DNA of 64,000 nucleotides from Acinetobacter sp. ANC 3903 (GCF_002135315.1 NZ_NEGA01000013.1:34373-98372); one strand, 5' to 3'; positions 41,989 to 52,535 are shown, numbered from the stretch's first letter. The notes: generated from the letters alone by a model not told the origin. A program made the numbers and translations.

Positions 41989-42357
41989 TTATTCATCGAT
42001 GTGCAGAAAATCAGGTTTGTATTGCACATAAGCCTGTTCGGGTGGCGCAGATACATGACCTTGAGTTACCGTCCCTAAACGTAAACGGATAATATCCGGT
42101 AAATCCAAGCGATATGAATAGATCGGGCTGCCACATTTCTGACAAAACACCCGTGCTTTATGTGGACTATGAAAATATTCTTTTAGAAATTTAATGCCTT
42201 GAGTAATTTCAAATTTTGATTTCTGCAAGGGACTGTTCCATCCAAAGATGGAGCCTTGCGCCATTTGACAGTGCTTGCAATAACAGATGATGGTTTTTTC
42301 AATCTCAGCATGATAACAATACTTCACCCCCCCACATAAGCATTGACCTTCTATCAT
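41989..42357 (-). CDS. GFA family (glutathione-dependent formaldehyde-activating) protein
   Basis: The start is fixed by AAGGAG about seven bases before the ATG that precedes IEGQCLCGGVKY, giving 122 residues. Zinc-binding Cys pairs are visible: CLCGG, CYCKHCQ and CQKCGSP, the Mss4-like fold of GFA proteins. Despite the family name, most members do not act on formaldehyde and have unknown substrates. It follows the BepA-like gene on the same strand with a small gap and may share its transcript. Confidence 0.88.
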   Translation of the reverse strand: MIEGQCLCGGVKYCYHAEIEKTIICYCKHCQMAQGSIFGWNSPLQKSKFEITQGIKFLKEYFHSPHKARVFCQKCGSPIYSYRLDLPDIIRLRLGTVTQGHVSAPPEQAYVQYKPDFLHIDE

Positions 42358-42404
42358 CTGCAACTCCTTATTTTTTATTATTACTGTAAAATCATCACCT
42401 GCAA

Positions 42405-43844
42405 TTAAATTCTGAGCTGCCACTCTTTTTGCATTTCATTGATGCGCAGTTTTAATTTTGCAACCAGCAGTTCATTATCTTTCGTCAAGCGTTGTGCATG
42501 CAATAAGGATTTAATCGCATTTTCTTCCGATCCCGACCAGTATTCCACTTCTGCCCGATATCGCAATACATTCACGGTTCTAAACGCTGATTGCTGATCG
42601 AGATTTGCAGCTTGCTGCATCAAGTGCCAGGCCTGTATATCACGCGGGTTTTTATTGGTAAATCGCTGAATCAGCTTCTGTGCCTGTGCAGCATCTTTTT
42701 GGCGAATATAAACTTCTGCCAGTTTAAAAGCCAAAGCCCGGTTTTCCGGCATAATCCGTGCTGCTGATTGAATGGCCTGATAAGCTTGCTCGTTTTTATT
42801 CTGTCCCAGATAAATATCGGTTTGAATTAAAACCAATAAGTTATTTAGACGCTGCTGTGCTTTCGCCTGATTCAAAACCTGCTGCGCCAGAACATAATCA
42901 CCCTGTTTTAAATAAAATGCAGCCAGTGCCAGCTGGCCGGCAAAATTATTGCGATTGGCCAAAACCTGAAGTTGTTGCTCTGTGGTCTGGTTAGAAATGA
43001 CCCGGCTATACCATTTCAGTATTTCAAAATCTTCATCATGCAAGCTTGATTTTACCCGAGAGAATTGATTGGCTCTTAAACGAGCTTCACTCATCCGCTC
43101 GGTACTGAGTGGATGGGTTAACCAGAAGTCAGGCAAGAAACTAACCTTACTGGTTGACCGATCCATCACTTCAAAGAAATCAGCCATACTTTGCGGATTA
43201 AAACCAGCACTATACATATACTGCATCCCAATCCGGTCTGCTTCCCGCTCTTGATTACGGCTATAGTTCAGCTGTTTATCCATTAACGCCGCCTGAGAAC
43301 CCAGCATCACCGCTGTTCCTGCATCGCCATCAGCTTGGGAAGCAATTAGCGCACCGACCAGCAATCCTGCCACAGTTAACAGGCCTTGCCCCTTAAACGC
43401 CTCTTGCGAGCGACTGTAATGACGCTGTGACACATGAGCAACTTCATGCGCCATTACCCCAGCCACTTCATCCATATTTCGGGCAGAAGTGATTAAGCCC
43501 GTATTGATGGCAAACAGTCCACCCGGAACAGCAAAAGCATTGATTTGAGGATCGTTAATAATCACCAGACCTATGGGCTGTCCCAGCTGGGTCTGGCTTA
43601 AAATATGGGAAAATACACTCCCTAACTGGTCTTCCAGCCATGGATTTTGCAAAACTGGCATTTGATGTTGCACTTCACGGAATACTTTTTCGCCAATCAT
43701 TTTTTCTTTTTGCTGGTCAATCAAACCAATGCCGCTGCCGATTTCAGGAACATTAAATTGCGGCATTGAATTGAAATTCGCACTGTGCGTCAATGCCATT
43801 GCAGAAAGCAAACTGATGTTACAAGCCCATAAAAACCGTTTCAA
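42405..43844 (-). CDS. bepA: BepA-like M48 metallopeptidase with TPR repeats
   Basis: A 479-residue exported protease. The N-terminal hydrophobic segment (residues 4-21) acts as a signal. The zinc motif is HEVAH at residues 133-137; the third ligand lies in the NQEREADRIGMQYM region near 200. The C-terminal half (about 290-479) has TPR-like helices. BepA (YfgC) in E. coli is 487 residues and maintains outer-membrane assembly by degrading stalled LptD or helping its maturation. The same role is inferred here from length and architecture. All catalytic residues appear intact, unlike the other M48-like gene in this window. Confidence 0.92.
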   Translation of the reverse strand: MKRFLWACNISLLSAMALTHSANFNSMPQFNVPEIGSGIGLIDQQKEKMIGEKVFREVQHQMPVLQNPWLEDQLGSVFSHILSQTQLGQPIGLVIINDPQINAFAVPGGLFAINTGLITSARNMDEVAGVMAHEVAHVSQRHYSRSQEAFKGQGLLTVAGLLVGALIASQADGDAGTAVMLGSQAALMDKQLNYSRNQEREADRIGMQYMYSAGFNPQSMADFFEVMDRSTSKVSFLPDFWLTHPLSTERMSEARLRANQFSRVKSSLHDEDFEILKWYSRVISNQTTEQQLQVLANRNNFAGQLALAAFYLKQGDYVLAQQVLNQAKAQQRLNNLLVLIQTDIYLGQNKNEQAYQAIQSAARIMPENRALAFKLAEVYIRQKDAAQAQKLIQRFTNKNPRDIQAWHLMQQAANLDQQSAFRTVNVLRYRAEVEYWSGSEENAIKSLLHAQRLTKDNELLVAKLKLRINEMQKEWQLRI

Positions 43845-43930
43845 TGTGATGTTCTCAAACTGCTTTTTTAAGATTTATCAGACTATAACATTGAAAATTG
43901 GCGCAATTTGCAATGAAGTGTTATCAAACT

Positions 43931-44899
43931 TTAAGAAAAGGAAGGATTCAGCACATACGCAGGTGTGCGCCCTTCCAGAGCATCTACCAGGTTACGATAA
44001 GCCAGTTCGGCCATTTTTTTACGCGTTTCTGCAGTCGCAGAACCCACATGCGGCAAAGTCACTACATTTTCCAAAGCAAAAAGTTCAGATTCTTGCAAAG
44101 GCTCTTTTGCATAGACATCAAGGCCAGCAGCAAAAATTTTACCTGCTTTAAGCGTAGCAATAAGTGCCTGCTCATCGACTACAGAACCACGAGCAATATT
44201 GACAAAAACCGCATGTGACTGCATTTGATCGAACTCGTGCTGACCCATCAGCGCTTTAGATTCTGCATTGAGATCAACAGCCAGTACAACAAAATCAGAC
44301 TGTTGCAACAATTCATCCAAGGCACAATAACGGGCATTTAACGGTTGCGCCAGTTCCAGTTTTTCGCGGCGGTTGTGGTAAAGAATGTTCATGTTAAAGC
44401 CATAAAAACCACGCCGTGCAATTGCAGCTCCAATATTTCCCAAACCGATGATCCCGAGGTTTTTAGAAAAAATATCCTGCCCGAATTGCATCATCCCGAC
44501 GGTACGTTGCCAATTGCCCTGCTTGGTCCATTGATCAAGAACAGGAACTTTTCGTGCTGCACTCAGCATTAAGCTAAAAGCCAAATCGGCAGTGGTTTCG
44601 GTTAATACATGCGGGGTATTGGATAACCAGATCTTTTTCTGGTTTAAATAGGCCATATCATAGTTATCATAACCCACACTGACACTGGAAATAATTTTAA
44701 GTTGTTGTGCTGTGGCCAAATTACTTGCATTGAGTAGACGCCCTGCGCCAATCATTGCATCGGCATCTTTAACCTGTTCAAGTAGTTGCGCATTGATATC
44801 CCCAAGTTTAGGGTTAATCATGACTACATGATATTGTTGTTGTAATCGCTGAAGGATATCCTGATCTAACTGGCTAAAAACGACAACTTTCTGCTTCAT
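43931..44899 (-). CDS. 2-Hydroxyacid dehydrogenase (D-isomer specific)
   Basis: A 322-residue enzyme of the D-2-hydroxyacid dehydrogenase family. The Rossmann motif is GLGNIGAAIARRG, followed by LLQQSDFVVLAVDLNAESKA and the catalytic Arg and Glu regions in FVNIARGSVVDEQALI and DVYAKEPL; the catalytic His is in TLPHVGSATAETRKKM. The closest functional types are glyoxylate/hydroxypyruvate reductases (GhrB-like). Start at the ATG overlapping the TGA of the upstream gene (ATGA), which indicates translational coupling. A longer upstream start is rejected. Confidence 0.9.
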   Translation of the reverse strand: MKQKVVVFSQLDQDILQRLQQQYHVVMINPKLGDINAQLLEQVKDADAMIGAGRLLNASNLATAQQLKIISSVSVGYDNYDMAYLNQKKIWLSNTPHVLTETTADLAFSLMLSAARKVPVLDQWTKQGNWQRTVGMMQFGQDIFSKNLGIIGLGNIGAAIARRGFYGFNMNILYHNRREKLELAQPLNARYCALDELLQQSDFVVLAVDLNAESKALMGQHEFDQMQSHAVFVNIARGSVVDEQALIATLKAGKIFAAGLDVYAKEPLQESELFALENVVTLPHVGSATAETRKKMAELAYRNLVDALEGRTPAYVLNPSFS

Positions 44900-45561
44900 G
44901 TTCCATCCATTTTTTGCGGCCTTTTTTGCATAAACTGCCACAAGCGTTTTTTTAATAAGGGCTGATCCAGCATTTCCTGTAAACCAGCCAAATTGATACT
45001 TTTGGAATGTCTAAAATAACTACATTGCCCTAGAAAGATAATATTTTTATCTGGACTTATTGCATCGAGAAAGCCTTGCACATAACTTTCCGCCCCATGA
45101 CCATCCTGAAAATTCATTAAAGGAAATGGCCACTGCAATTCATAATATTCAGCCAGCACTGCCTGTTGAATATTATGCCAAAACTGCTGCTGCTCAGCGC
45201 TCATTTCGGTTGCATCAACCACGATGACGCAATGTGGCAAACTTAAGGCTTGCAATTGAAAAGCTGCAATTTGCAGCGCTACACGCTCTGCGATGACTTC
45301 AGCTACAACTTCAACTTTTTCTGCACTTGCTGGGACCGGAGCCTTGACAGGTTCGATACGCTCAATCGCTTGCCCTGGATCGGCTTTAAGCTCTAATGGC
45401 AAGACTGCTGGCGCTTTTGCCAGCACAATTTCAGTCTGGTATTCTGGCGCAGCCTGGTCGCGCCAGATTGATGAAGATGGCATTTTTTGACATGCAGTAT
45501 TCCGAGGAATCCAGATATCGATTCCCAATGTTGCCAATATGTCACGCTGATGCCCTATCAT
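44896..45561 (-). CDS. Hypothetical protein, possible DNA polymerase III psi subunit (HolD-like)
   Basis: A 221-residue protein. The N-terminus HQRDILATLGIDIWIPRNTA resembles the psi (HolD) pattern RRDxxLxxLGIxxW, and the C-terminus KKRLWQFMQKRPQ resembles the closing helix (ALWQQI) of HolD. Between them is a Pro/Ala/Glu-rich linker (residues about 40-90) absent in the short E. coli protein. In E. coli psi joins chi in the clamp loader and binds SSB through chi. The identification is tentative because the rest is too divergent. The stop overlaps the start of the hydroxyacid dehydrogenase gene. Confidence 0.45.
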   Translation of the reverse strand: MIGHQRDILATLGIDIWIPRNTACQKMPSSSIWRDQAAPEYQTEIVLAKAPAVLPLELKADPGQAIERIEPVKAPVPASAEKVEVVAEVIAERVALQIAAFQLQALSLPHCVIVVDATEMSAEQQQFWHNIQQAVLAEYYELQWPFPLMNFQDGHGAESYVQGFLDAISPDKNIIFLGQCSYFRHSKSINLAGLQEMLDQPLLKKRLWQFMQKRPQKMDGT

Positions 45562-45658
45562 CTTTTTTCATCACCAATTGAATAGTGGATATTCTAACGA
45601 GATTAGCGATTTTTTGCTGCGCTTTTATTGAATCATCCGGCATTTTGTCGGATGGGGA

Positions 45659-47548
45659 TTAGACAATCATCAAACTGTTTTTCTTCTGCATCAACTCGAC
45701 AATTTCATCGGTTTCAAAACCAAAACGCCAATACAACAGTTCCAGAACATCCAGCTCATCTTGGGTAATAATACGATCATTCCACAAACATAATTCTGCA
45801 ATGCCTAAAATACTCAGACGGTCACGCAGTAGTAAACCCGCAATATCATTCAGAATTTCGGCCAAATCAATCGGCTCATCCGAAATTTCGGCATACATTT
45901 CCAGTTCTTTTACAGTTAATACCCGTTTGAGAATTTTTTCACGCACATCAAGCTGATTCTGGCTATTAATTTGCTGCACATGTAATAAGGCATCAATCAA
46001 ACGCACAATATGCGGTTTCACCTCATCCAGAGACGTTGGAGTATGAATAGGTAAAAGATTCAATTCATGTTTCACATATTCAAGCAATAAAGCATCCAAT
46101 AAACCAATTTCACCATCTTCCTGAATAATTCGCGCCAGTTTCATTAAAAACTGGCGTGCAATGGTCGCTGGCATAGAGCCAATATTTTTACATGCCTCGC
46201 GAAAGATCGAGATATGCACCCGGCCATCCAGATGCAGCAATGAATCGACTATGGCACGACTGACTTCTGCTTCAGCAGGAATAAATTCACGGTACTGACG
46301 AATCATTAAAATCGCCACCATCACTTCGCGCGAACCCGTAGCAGTCTGCAATGCACGCTGGATTAATTCAGGACGTTGCATATTGTTTCGAATTTCTGGA
46401 TTTAAGGGTTTAATGGCATCCTTCAGGGCAAAACTGATTGGTGACAGGCGCAGCAAGGGCAAGGGTTGCGGGGAGCTCCAGGGTATATAGACTTCACTGT
46501 TCAACTCCTCAAGTGAACGGAACAAACTAAATAGGGGCTGATTGCGTAATTTCTTCAAATTTTCAAGCTGTAAATCCTGCACCAGGCCAGGATTCAACTC
46601 ATAAATACGTTGATCAATACGCGGATGAATATTCATCCAGTTTTGTGGGCCTAAAGAATTGGCAAAACACATATGTGAAATGGATTCTGCATATTCGCTA
46701 TGAATTTGTGATCCTGAATGATGTACATGAATTCTCAATAAGGTTTGGACATTGGCATCATTTTGAATCAGACGTCTGGTTTTTTGATCATTCTTAAAAG
46801 TGCGGCTACCGAGTGAAATATATTTAATAAAACGGGTAATCAAAACCCCTAAACTTCCAACCAACCAGATCAGCCCACCCATAGCCACAAAGAAAGTCGC
46901 AAGTTTATGCCTATATGCCTGACCATGCTTGGTAAAGCCCAATTTGGCAATTTTACTGCCCCACTGGCTCAAAGTCGTCAGGCTGCTGTAAAGAATTTTT
47001 AGACGGGTATTTTCGGCTGTTTCACCCGATAAAATTTTATTGAATTCATGACTTAACAGACCATACAACTCTAATTCATCCAGATTCTGCAAAGCACCCC
47101 AGGTTAAAATGATCACAATATCACGTGGATAAAATCCGGCTGTAAGTGCATTTACTCCGACTTCATCAGGCAATACATATACCGTAGGTGTATCAATTAA
47201 AAAGGTTTCAGCCAGCTGTTCAGTAATTTTAAGCGCTATACTTTCTTCAGGAATACTTTCGATTAAGTTTAAACGACGAGCCCCCATCTGTTTCGCCAGT
47301 GAATGTCCACCAGAACGAAAAACATAAAACTCATACCCTATAGAAACAGCCATCACACTCAGTAATAAAGCGATCAAATAAGGACTTAACACATGCCAGA
47401 AGATGGATTGAGTTTGATCAAAATAGAAAACATTCAACCCCAAAATGGTATTTAAAATAAATAATGTAAGCAACACCGCAAGTACACAGATACTTGCAGA
47501 CCAAATCATATTTTTGTTTTGAATAAAAGAATAACCCGCACTCTTCAA
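45659..47548 (-). CDS. M48-like membrane protein, active site lost
   Basis: A 629-residue protein with two N-terminal transmembrane helices (about 17-35 and 52-72), and a third hydrophobic region near 220-240. The domain following is homologous to large M48/HtpX-type proteases, with VYVLPDEVGVNALTAGFYPR and the zinc region GLLSHEFNKILSGE at about 163-176. The canonical HExxH is here HEFNK (167-171), so the second His is Lys. The usual third ligand segment (EYLADASAV-type) is also not seen, although the later SHMCFANSLG motif is kept. The protein is therefore likely a pseudoenzyme. The C-terminal half resembles a tellurite-type or TerB-like helical region but is not assigned. Confidence 0.8.
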   Translation of the reverse strand: MKSAGYSFIQNKNMIWSASICVLAVLLTLFILNTILGLNVFYFDQTQSIFWHVLSPYLIALLLSVMAVSIGYEFYVFRSGGHSLAKQMGARRLNLIESIPEESIALKITEQLAETFLIDTPTVYVLPDEVGVNALTAGFYPRDIVIILTWGALQNLDELELYGLLSHEFNKILSGETAENTRLKILYSSLTTLSQWGSKIAKLGFTKHGQAYRHKLATFFVAMGGLIWLVGSLGVLITRFIKYISLGSRTFKNDQKTRRLIQNDANVQTLLRIHVHHSGSQIHSEYAESISHMCFANSLGPQNWMNIHPRIDQRIYELNPGLVQDLQLENLKKLRNQPLFSLFRSLEELNSEVYIPWSSPQPLPLLRLSPISFALKDAIKPLNPEIRNNMQRPELIQRALQTATGSREVMVAILMIRQYREFIPAEAEVSRAIVDSLLHLDGRVHISIFREACKNIGSMPATIARQFLMKLARIIQEDGEIGLLDALLLEYVKHELNLLPIHTPTSLDEVKPHIVRLIDALLHVQQINSQNQLDVREKILKRVLTVKELEMYAEISDEPIDLAEILNDIAGLLLRDRLSILGIAELCLWNDRIITQDELDVLELLYWRFGFETDEIVELMQKKNSLMIV

Positions 47549-47596
47549 TGTAAAGTTCCTTTATTACATTGTATTTATCTACTCATCATAAATTAA

Positions 47597-47618
47597 AAAA
47601 GCGGGAATTTCCCGCTTT
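47597..47618 (-). terminator. Intrinsic terminator after purF
   Basis: A 9-bp stem AAAAGCGGG / CCCGCTTTT with a short AATT-type loop, followed on the minus strand by a T run. It ends the pyrD-cvpA-purF cluster. Confidence 0.8.
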
Positions 47619-47638
47619 TCATCGCATGCAAGAAGAAT

Positions 47639-49177
47639 TTATTCTTCTTTCACGCCAGTCAAGTCCACTGATGCCGCATCGATATTAACATCAATATAGC
47701 CGTCTTGAGCTTTTTTCGCAGAATCGTTACGCTTATTCTCAAGATTATCGAGATAAGCTGCATCAATACCACCTGCCACATACACACCATCAAACACCGA
47801 ACAGTCAAATTCCTGCAATGCCGGTACTTTACTGGTACGTACTGCGCCTTTCAAATCTTCCAGATCTTGGAAAATTAAACGGTCAGCACCAATAATTTCA
47901 CGAATTTCTTCAACGCTACGGTTTGAAGCAATCAATTCCGCTTTTGCCGGCATATCAATACCGTACACGTTTGGATATTTCACCATCGGTGCAGCTGAAG
48001 CAAAGAATACTTTTTTCGCGCCAGCATCACGTGCCATTTGAATAATTTCGTTACAGGTGGTACCGCGTACAATCGAGTCATCTACCAGTAAAACGTTTTT
48101 GCCTTTAAACTCAAGCTCAACCGGGTTAAGTTTTTGACGTACTGATTTTTCACGTTGCTGCTGACCCGGCATAATAAAGGTACGTCCGATATAACGGTTT
48201 TTCACAAAACCTTCACGGAATTTAACACCTAAGCTATTTGCCAGTTCCAAAGCGGAAGTACGCGAAGTATCTGGAATTGGAATCACCACATCGATGTCGT
48301 GCTCCTCACCCCATTCACGGATAATTTTATTGGCCAGCTTTTCGCCCATCTTCAAACGTGCTTTATAGACTGAAATGCCATCGATGATTGCATCTGGACG
48401 TGCGAAATAGACATATTCGAAGATACAAGGACGATATTCAGGATCAGCAGCACATTGCTTGCTGAACAATTCACCTTCTGAAGTAATCAAGATTGCTTCA
48501 CCCGGTTCAATATCACGCTCAACCTTAAAGCCTAAAGCGGTAATCGCTACAGACTCGGAAGCAATGATATATTCCATGCCTTTTTCAGTTTCACGCGAAC
48601 CATAGATCAATGGACGAATACCATTTGGATCACGGAAGCCGACCAAACCATGCCCAGTGATCATTGCCACAACCCCATAAGCACCCTTGCAACGCTCATG
48701 TACACGTGACACTACATCAAAGATATCTTCCGGTGAAGGATTCAACTTGCCGTTCTTGTGCATTTCATGTGCAAAAACGTTTAGCAGTACTTCAGAATCC
48801 GAATCGGTATTCATATGACGAAGATCTGTTTTAAACAAATCTTCATGAATCTCTTCAGCATTGGTCAAATTACCGTTATGCGCCAAGGTAATACCATAAG
48901 GCGAGTTCACATAAAATGGCTGTGCTTCGGCACTGCTTGAAGAACCTGCTGTTGGATAACGCACATGACCAATACCGTAATTCCCTAGCAGTGCACGCAT
49001 GTGACGTGTATGAAAGACGTCTCGTACCATACCGTTGTCTTTACGTAGGAACAAACGCCCTTCATGACAAGTTACTATCCCGGCTGCATCCTGACCACGA
49101 TGCTGTAACATCGTTAATGCATCAAACAACATTTGGTTAACAGGTGACTTACCAGCTATACCAACTACTCCACACAT
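47639..49177 (-). CDS. purF: Amidophosphoribosyltransferase
   Basis: A 512-residue PurF. The nucleophile Cys2 is exposed after Met removal ([10 protein letters not shown]). The glutamine amidotransferase domain continues with [20 protein letters not shown] and LAHNGNLTN. The PRTase domain has [17 protein letters not shown] and the PRPP-binding [13 protein letters not shown] near residue 370. It catalyses the first committed step of purine synthesis. It follows cvpA by 24 bp on the same strand, which is the conserved pair found in E. coli. Confidence 0.98.
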   Translation of the reverse strand: MCGVVGIAGKSPVNQMLFDALTMLQHRGQDAAGIVTCHEGRLFLRKDNGMVRDVFHTRHMRALLGNYGIGHVRYPTAGSSSSAEAQPFYVNSPYGITLAHNGNLTNAEEIHEDLFKTDLRHMNTDSDSEVLLNVFAHEMHKNGKLNPSPEDIFDVVSRVHERCKGAYGVVAMITGHGLVGFRDPNGIRPLIYGSRETEKGMEYIIASESVAITALGFKVERDIEPGEAILITSEGELFSKQCAADPEYRPCIFEYVYFARPDAIIDGISVYKARLKMGEKLANKIIREWGEEHDIDVVIPIPDTSRTSALELANSLGVKFREGFVKNRYIGRTFIMPGQQQREKSVRQKLNPVELEFKGKNVLLVDDSIVRGTTCNEIIQMARDAGAKKVFFASAAPMVKYPNVYGIDMPAKAELIASNRSVEEIREIIGADRLIFQDLEDLKGAVRTSKVPALQEFDCSVFDGVYVAGGIDAAYLDNLENKRNDSAKKAQDGYIDVNIDAASVDLTGVKEE

Positions 49178-49201
49178 AGCAACCTCGCAAACAAGCTAGG
49201 A

Positions 49202-49789
49202 TTAATAAAAAGGATTATTTGTTGATTCATCTGTACGCGCTGCATGCTTTTGCGTTTTATCAGATGATGAGTCGGAAGATGTCGGCGCACCTTCATCGGA
49301 CTTGATATGAGCAAGTGCCCCTTGCGCCGCTTCTTTAGAAAGTTCAGTCGCCCAGGGTGCATAAGGAATAAGGAGTTGTACAAATTTAGACTGTTTCCAA
49401 TGCGGGGAGCTTTCTACCCAGGGGCCAATGCCCTGCATGGTAATCAGTACAATCATTAAACCTTTTAAAGAGCCAAAAGCACCGCCTGCCAGTCTATTCA
49501 GAGGACCAAGCTTCAGACTCTTTAATATCTTGTTGAGAAATGCGGTAATAATCCAGGTTAATACCACCATGACCAAGACAATAAATGCAAAAGCTGCAAT
49601 TTTTTGTACTACTGGATCTGCACTGAGTGAGACCATCGAAGGTGCCAGGATAGTTGCATATTTTGCACCGATGACCAGTGCAAAAATCCATCCTACCAAG
49701 TTCGCAAAGGCTGAAACCAATCCTTTTCGCAAACCGTTTAGCCCTCCAATGAGCAAAATAATCAGTACGAAGATATCCAGTGTATTCAT
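49202..49789 (-). CDS. cvpA: CvpA family membrane protein
   Basis: A 195-residue inner-membrane protein with four hydrophobic segments in the first 160 residues ([72 protein letters not shown]). The C-terminal tail is hydrophilic ([20 protein letters not shown]). CvpA is required for colicin V export in E. coli and has been linked to envelope stress. The gene precedes purF as in E. coli and its start overlaps the end of pyrD by 4 bp, so translation is coupled. Confidence 0.93.
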   Translation of the reverse strand: MNTLDIFVLIILLIGGLNGLRKGLVSAFANLVGWIFALVIGAKYATILAPSMVSLSADPVVQKIAAFAFIVLVMVVLTWIITAFLNKILKSLKLGPLNRLAGGAFGSLKGLMIVLITMQGIGPWVESSPHWKQSKFVQLLIPYAPWATELSKEAAQGALAHIKSDEGAPTSSDSSSDKTQKHAARTDESTNNPFY

Positions 49790-50796
49790 GGCGTTTTTAA
49801 AGCATCAACACAATCTTTTACCAAGCCTGGACCTGTATATATGAGGCCACTATAAATTTGTACAAGGTTAGCGCCTGCTTCCTGTTTCGCAACCGCCTGT
49901 TCACCCGACAAAATACCACCCACTCCAATCAATGGAACTTGACCTTTCAGTGCTTTAGCAAAAGCTGCCAGACAAGCAGTACTTTTTTCAAATACCGGAG
50001 CACCGGACAAGCCGCCTGCTTCATCACCATGCTTGAGATTTTCTACCCCTTCACGAGACAAGGTAGTATTGGTCACAATCAAACCATCAATTTTAAACTG
50101 GATGAGTTGTTTGGCAATAAACTCGATATCTTCGGCAGTCAGATCTGGTGCAACTTTAAGAACCAAAGGTACATAATGCTGATGTTCTTCAGCCAGTTCA
50201 AGCTGACGTTTTCTTAAGGTTTGCAACAATTCGGTCAGTGCATCGCCACTTTGCAGGCTACGCAAATTTTTGGTATTCGGTGATGAAATATTGACAGTAA
50301 TATACGAAGCGTAGTTGTAGACTTTTTCAAGACAGATCAGATAGTCATCCACTGCATTTTCAACTGGCGTATCAGCATTTTTACCAATATTAATGCCTAA
50401 AATGCCTTTGAATTTTGCTGCTTTGACATTTTCAACCAGCTTGTCTACCCCATCATTATTAAACCCCATACGGTTAATAATGGCTTTGGCTTCAGGTAAA
50501 CGGAATAAACGGGGATGCGGATTGCCCGATTGAGGACGTGGCGTAATGGTTCCAATTTCAATAAAACCAAAACCCAGTCCAGCCAGGGCATCAATATAAG
50601 CGCCATTTTTGTCTAAACCGGCTGCCAAACCTACCGGATTGGGAAATTCGATTCCCATACAGGTCACAGGTTTGGACGCTACGTTTTGACGCATCATGCC
50701 CATGCGATGAGCTGATTTCAATAACGATAATGTTAGCTCATGTGCACGCTCTGGTGCTAAAGAAAACAACAAAGGGCGGGCAAGAGAATACAACAT
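49786..50796 (-). CDS. pyrD: Dihydroorotate dehydrogenase (quinone)
   Basis: A 336-residue class 2 dihydroorotate dehydrogenase with the N-terminal membrane-associating helix region ([20 protein letters not shown]). Key motifs: [53 protein letters not shown] and the catalytic Ser region, then [11 protein letters not shown] and [10 protein letters not shown]. It couples dihydroorotate oxidation to quinone reduction in pyrimidine synthesis. It is the first gene of the pyrD-cvpA-purF group and overlaps cvpA by 4 bp. Confidence 0.98.
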   Translation of the reverse strand: MLYSLARPLLFSLAPERAHELTLSLLKSAHRMGMMRQNVASKPVTCMGIEFPNPVGLAAGLDKNGAYIDALAGLGFGFIEIGTITPRPQSGNPHPRLFRLPEAKAIINRMGFNNDGVDKLVENVKAAKFKGILGINIGKNADTPVENAVDDYLICLEKVYNYASYITVNISSPNTKNLRSLQSGDALTELLQTLRKRQLELAEEHQHYVPLVLKVAPDLTAEDIEFIAKQLIQFKIDGLIVTNTTLSREGVENLKHGDEAGGLSGAPVFEKSTACLAAFAKALKGQVPLIGVGGILSGEQAVAKQEAGANLVQIYSGLIYTGPGLVKDCVDALKTP

Positions 50797-50886
50797 ATCT
50801 ATAAAAGTCTACTGCTTTTTAAGTCGCCATATTATAGGCATAGCCTGTACAAAACACCATGCTTAGCAGATCTTTATTTTTACCCA

Positions 50887-51366
50887 TTATTGCACTGTCG
50901 CTGTTAATTTAATCTGTCCTGCTTCTGAAATTAATTCTATTTTTTCAAGGCTTAGACCCATCTGCGTCAATTGGGTTAAAAAATTGGCCAGAATCGCATA
51001 ATTTTCATGCACTGCCACAATCTGAATTTGCTCACCTGCTTGTTGCGATGCCACAGATAATCCCTGCTGCTGGGCAACACGCTGCACTTTATCTGCCGCA
51101 GTTAACTGCAAATCATCTGCAGGTTTCATGGTCACCGCATTGCTTTGCATCCACACCATCATGTCTTTTAAATCATTGACCCGATTCTGCTGTTTATTCG
51201 CGGCAGCATGCATATACCAAAGCGCTGAACCAATGGCCGCAACCACAACAAAAATAGTGGTAAAGATCACCATATAACGTTCACGTACAGACAGCCGATC
51301 CAGATAATCAGTGATTCTTTCAATGGACTGATCAATCGAGTTTTGCAGTTTTTCTGAGGTATTCAT
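50887..51366 (-). CDS. gspM: Type II secretion system protein GspM
   Basis: A 159-residue protein with a short cytoplasmic N-terminus, a single transmembrane helix (about residues 32-54, MVIFTTIFVVVAAIGSALWY) and a periplasmic ferredoxin-like domain. This is the GspM layout; GspM and GspL form the inner membrane platform of the type II secretion system. The start overlaps the gspL stop by one base. The other gsp genes are not in the window, which is normal for Acinetobacter, where T2SS genes are dispersed. Confidence 0.88.
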   Translation of the reverse strand: MNTSEKLQNSIDQSIERITDYLDRLSVRERYMVIFTTIFVVVAAIGSALWYMHAAANKQQNRVNDLKDMMVWMQSNAVTMKPADDLQLTAADKVQRVAQQQGLSVASQQAGEQIQIVAVHENYAILANFLTQLTQMGLSLEKIELISEAGQIKLTATVQ

Positions 51367-52505
51367 TATTGTATTTTCACCAATCCCATTACACCCGCAC
51401 CGTTCGGCTGAATATTACCCAATTCTGCCTTAAAGCCTTGCTGATTCAGCTGCTGGATTAAATTTTGCAGCACAGTAGATGAATTTGCTTTCAATTCCAT
51501 GTTTAAAGCTGAAGCCTCATAATGGACACGATTAGCCACAATCTGGTTTTGCATGAGCACCGGGCCAATACGACTGAGTAACTGCAAGGCTTGAGTATTG
51601 GCGCTTTTATTCAAGCGCACATGACTTTCAAACTGGCTTTTTAAATTCTGTTCGGTAACACGGCTACTCTGCCCAAACCAGTATTTATACTGATCAACAG
51701 CTTGCACTGCAGTCTGGTCTGCCACCTTTTTATATTTATACCAACGGGTTACATCATAGCCAAACTGAACCACTAAAGCAGCAACCAATACCGCAGCACA
51801 CGCTTTCCAATAGCCTGATACACCCGTGCTATTTTTGGCTTTAGGTAGAATATTAAAAGGATGATGTTGTGCTTTTTTTAATAAGGGCACGGCATAATCA
51901 AAAGTTTCAATCTGTTCATGCGTCACCATGGCTTCAAGGCTTTGCATTTGTTCAGCAGTAAAATTACTGATTTTATAAGATTGACCTTGCGGCTGATAAT
52001 CTAAAAACAGTGCCAAATCATCTACCGAATTTCCCATAAATTCACTTTCACGCACCAGCAAGTGCCCAGACAGGTTGGCAATGATAATTTGCCCCACTTC
52101 TGGAACCGGCAAAATGAGAAAATCAGGCAATAAGGAAATAACTTTAACCGGAATCAGGTTCAAAGCATGTTGCAAGGTTTCAACGGTACTCTGTGCCATA
52201 CCCAAAATGATTAATTGATCTGGATTTTGAAAATGATGTAATACTTTCATGGAATCGATGGGTAAAACCACAAATTCTTCTAATAAATATTTGACCCCAT
52301 CCGCACCCAATTTCTTGTATTGAGGCTTAGCCAGACTCTGTTGCAGCATTTGCACATCGCGACTCGGGAAAAAAACTACCGCTTCTTGCCCATGATAGCC
52401 TTGAGTATCTTGAATCAACTGTTCAAGACTAGTGGCCTGAGACCAGCTTTCTCCAGTCGACCATTGCCAAACCCCATTGGCTTCAGGCATCCATAAATAC
52501 AACAT
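51366..52505 (-). CDS. gspL: Type II secretion system protein GspL
   Basis: A 379-residue protein with an actin-like cytoplasmic domain (about 1-230, including VKYLLEEFVVLPIDSMKVLH), one transmembrane helix near residues 232-250 (YWKACAAVLVAALVVQFGY) and a periplasmic domain. GspL anchors the GspE ATPase to the inner membrane platform of the type II secretion system. It is directly followed by gspM with a one-base overlap. In Acinetobacter, T2SS exports lipases and other enzymes. Confidence 0.88.
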   Translation of the reverse strand: MLYLWMPEANGVWQWSTGESWSQATSLEQLIQDTQGYHGQEAVVFFPSRDVQMLQQSLAKPQYKKLGADGVKYLLEEFVVLPIDSMKVLHHFQNPDQLIILGMAQSTVETLQHALNLIPVKVISLLPDFLILPVPEVGQIIIANLSGHLLVRESEFMGNSVDDLALFLDYQPQGQSYKISNFTAEQMQSLEAMVTHEQIETFDYAVPLLKKAQHHPFNILPKAKNSTGVSGYWKACAAVLVAALVVQFGYDVTRWYKYKKVADQTAVQAVDQYKYWFGQSSRVTEQNLKSQFESHVRLNKSANTQALQLLSRIGPVLMQNQIVANRVHYEASALNMELKANSSTVLQNLIQQLNQQGFKAELGNIQPNGAGVMGLVKIQ

Positions 52506-52535
52506 TAATGTTTTTCTGCCGTTTTAATTAATATT

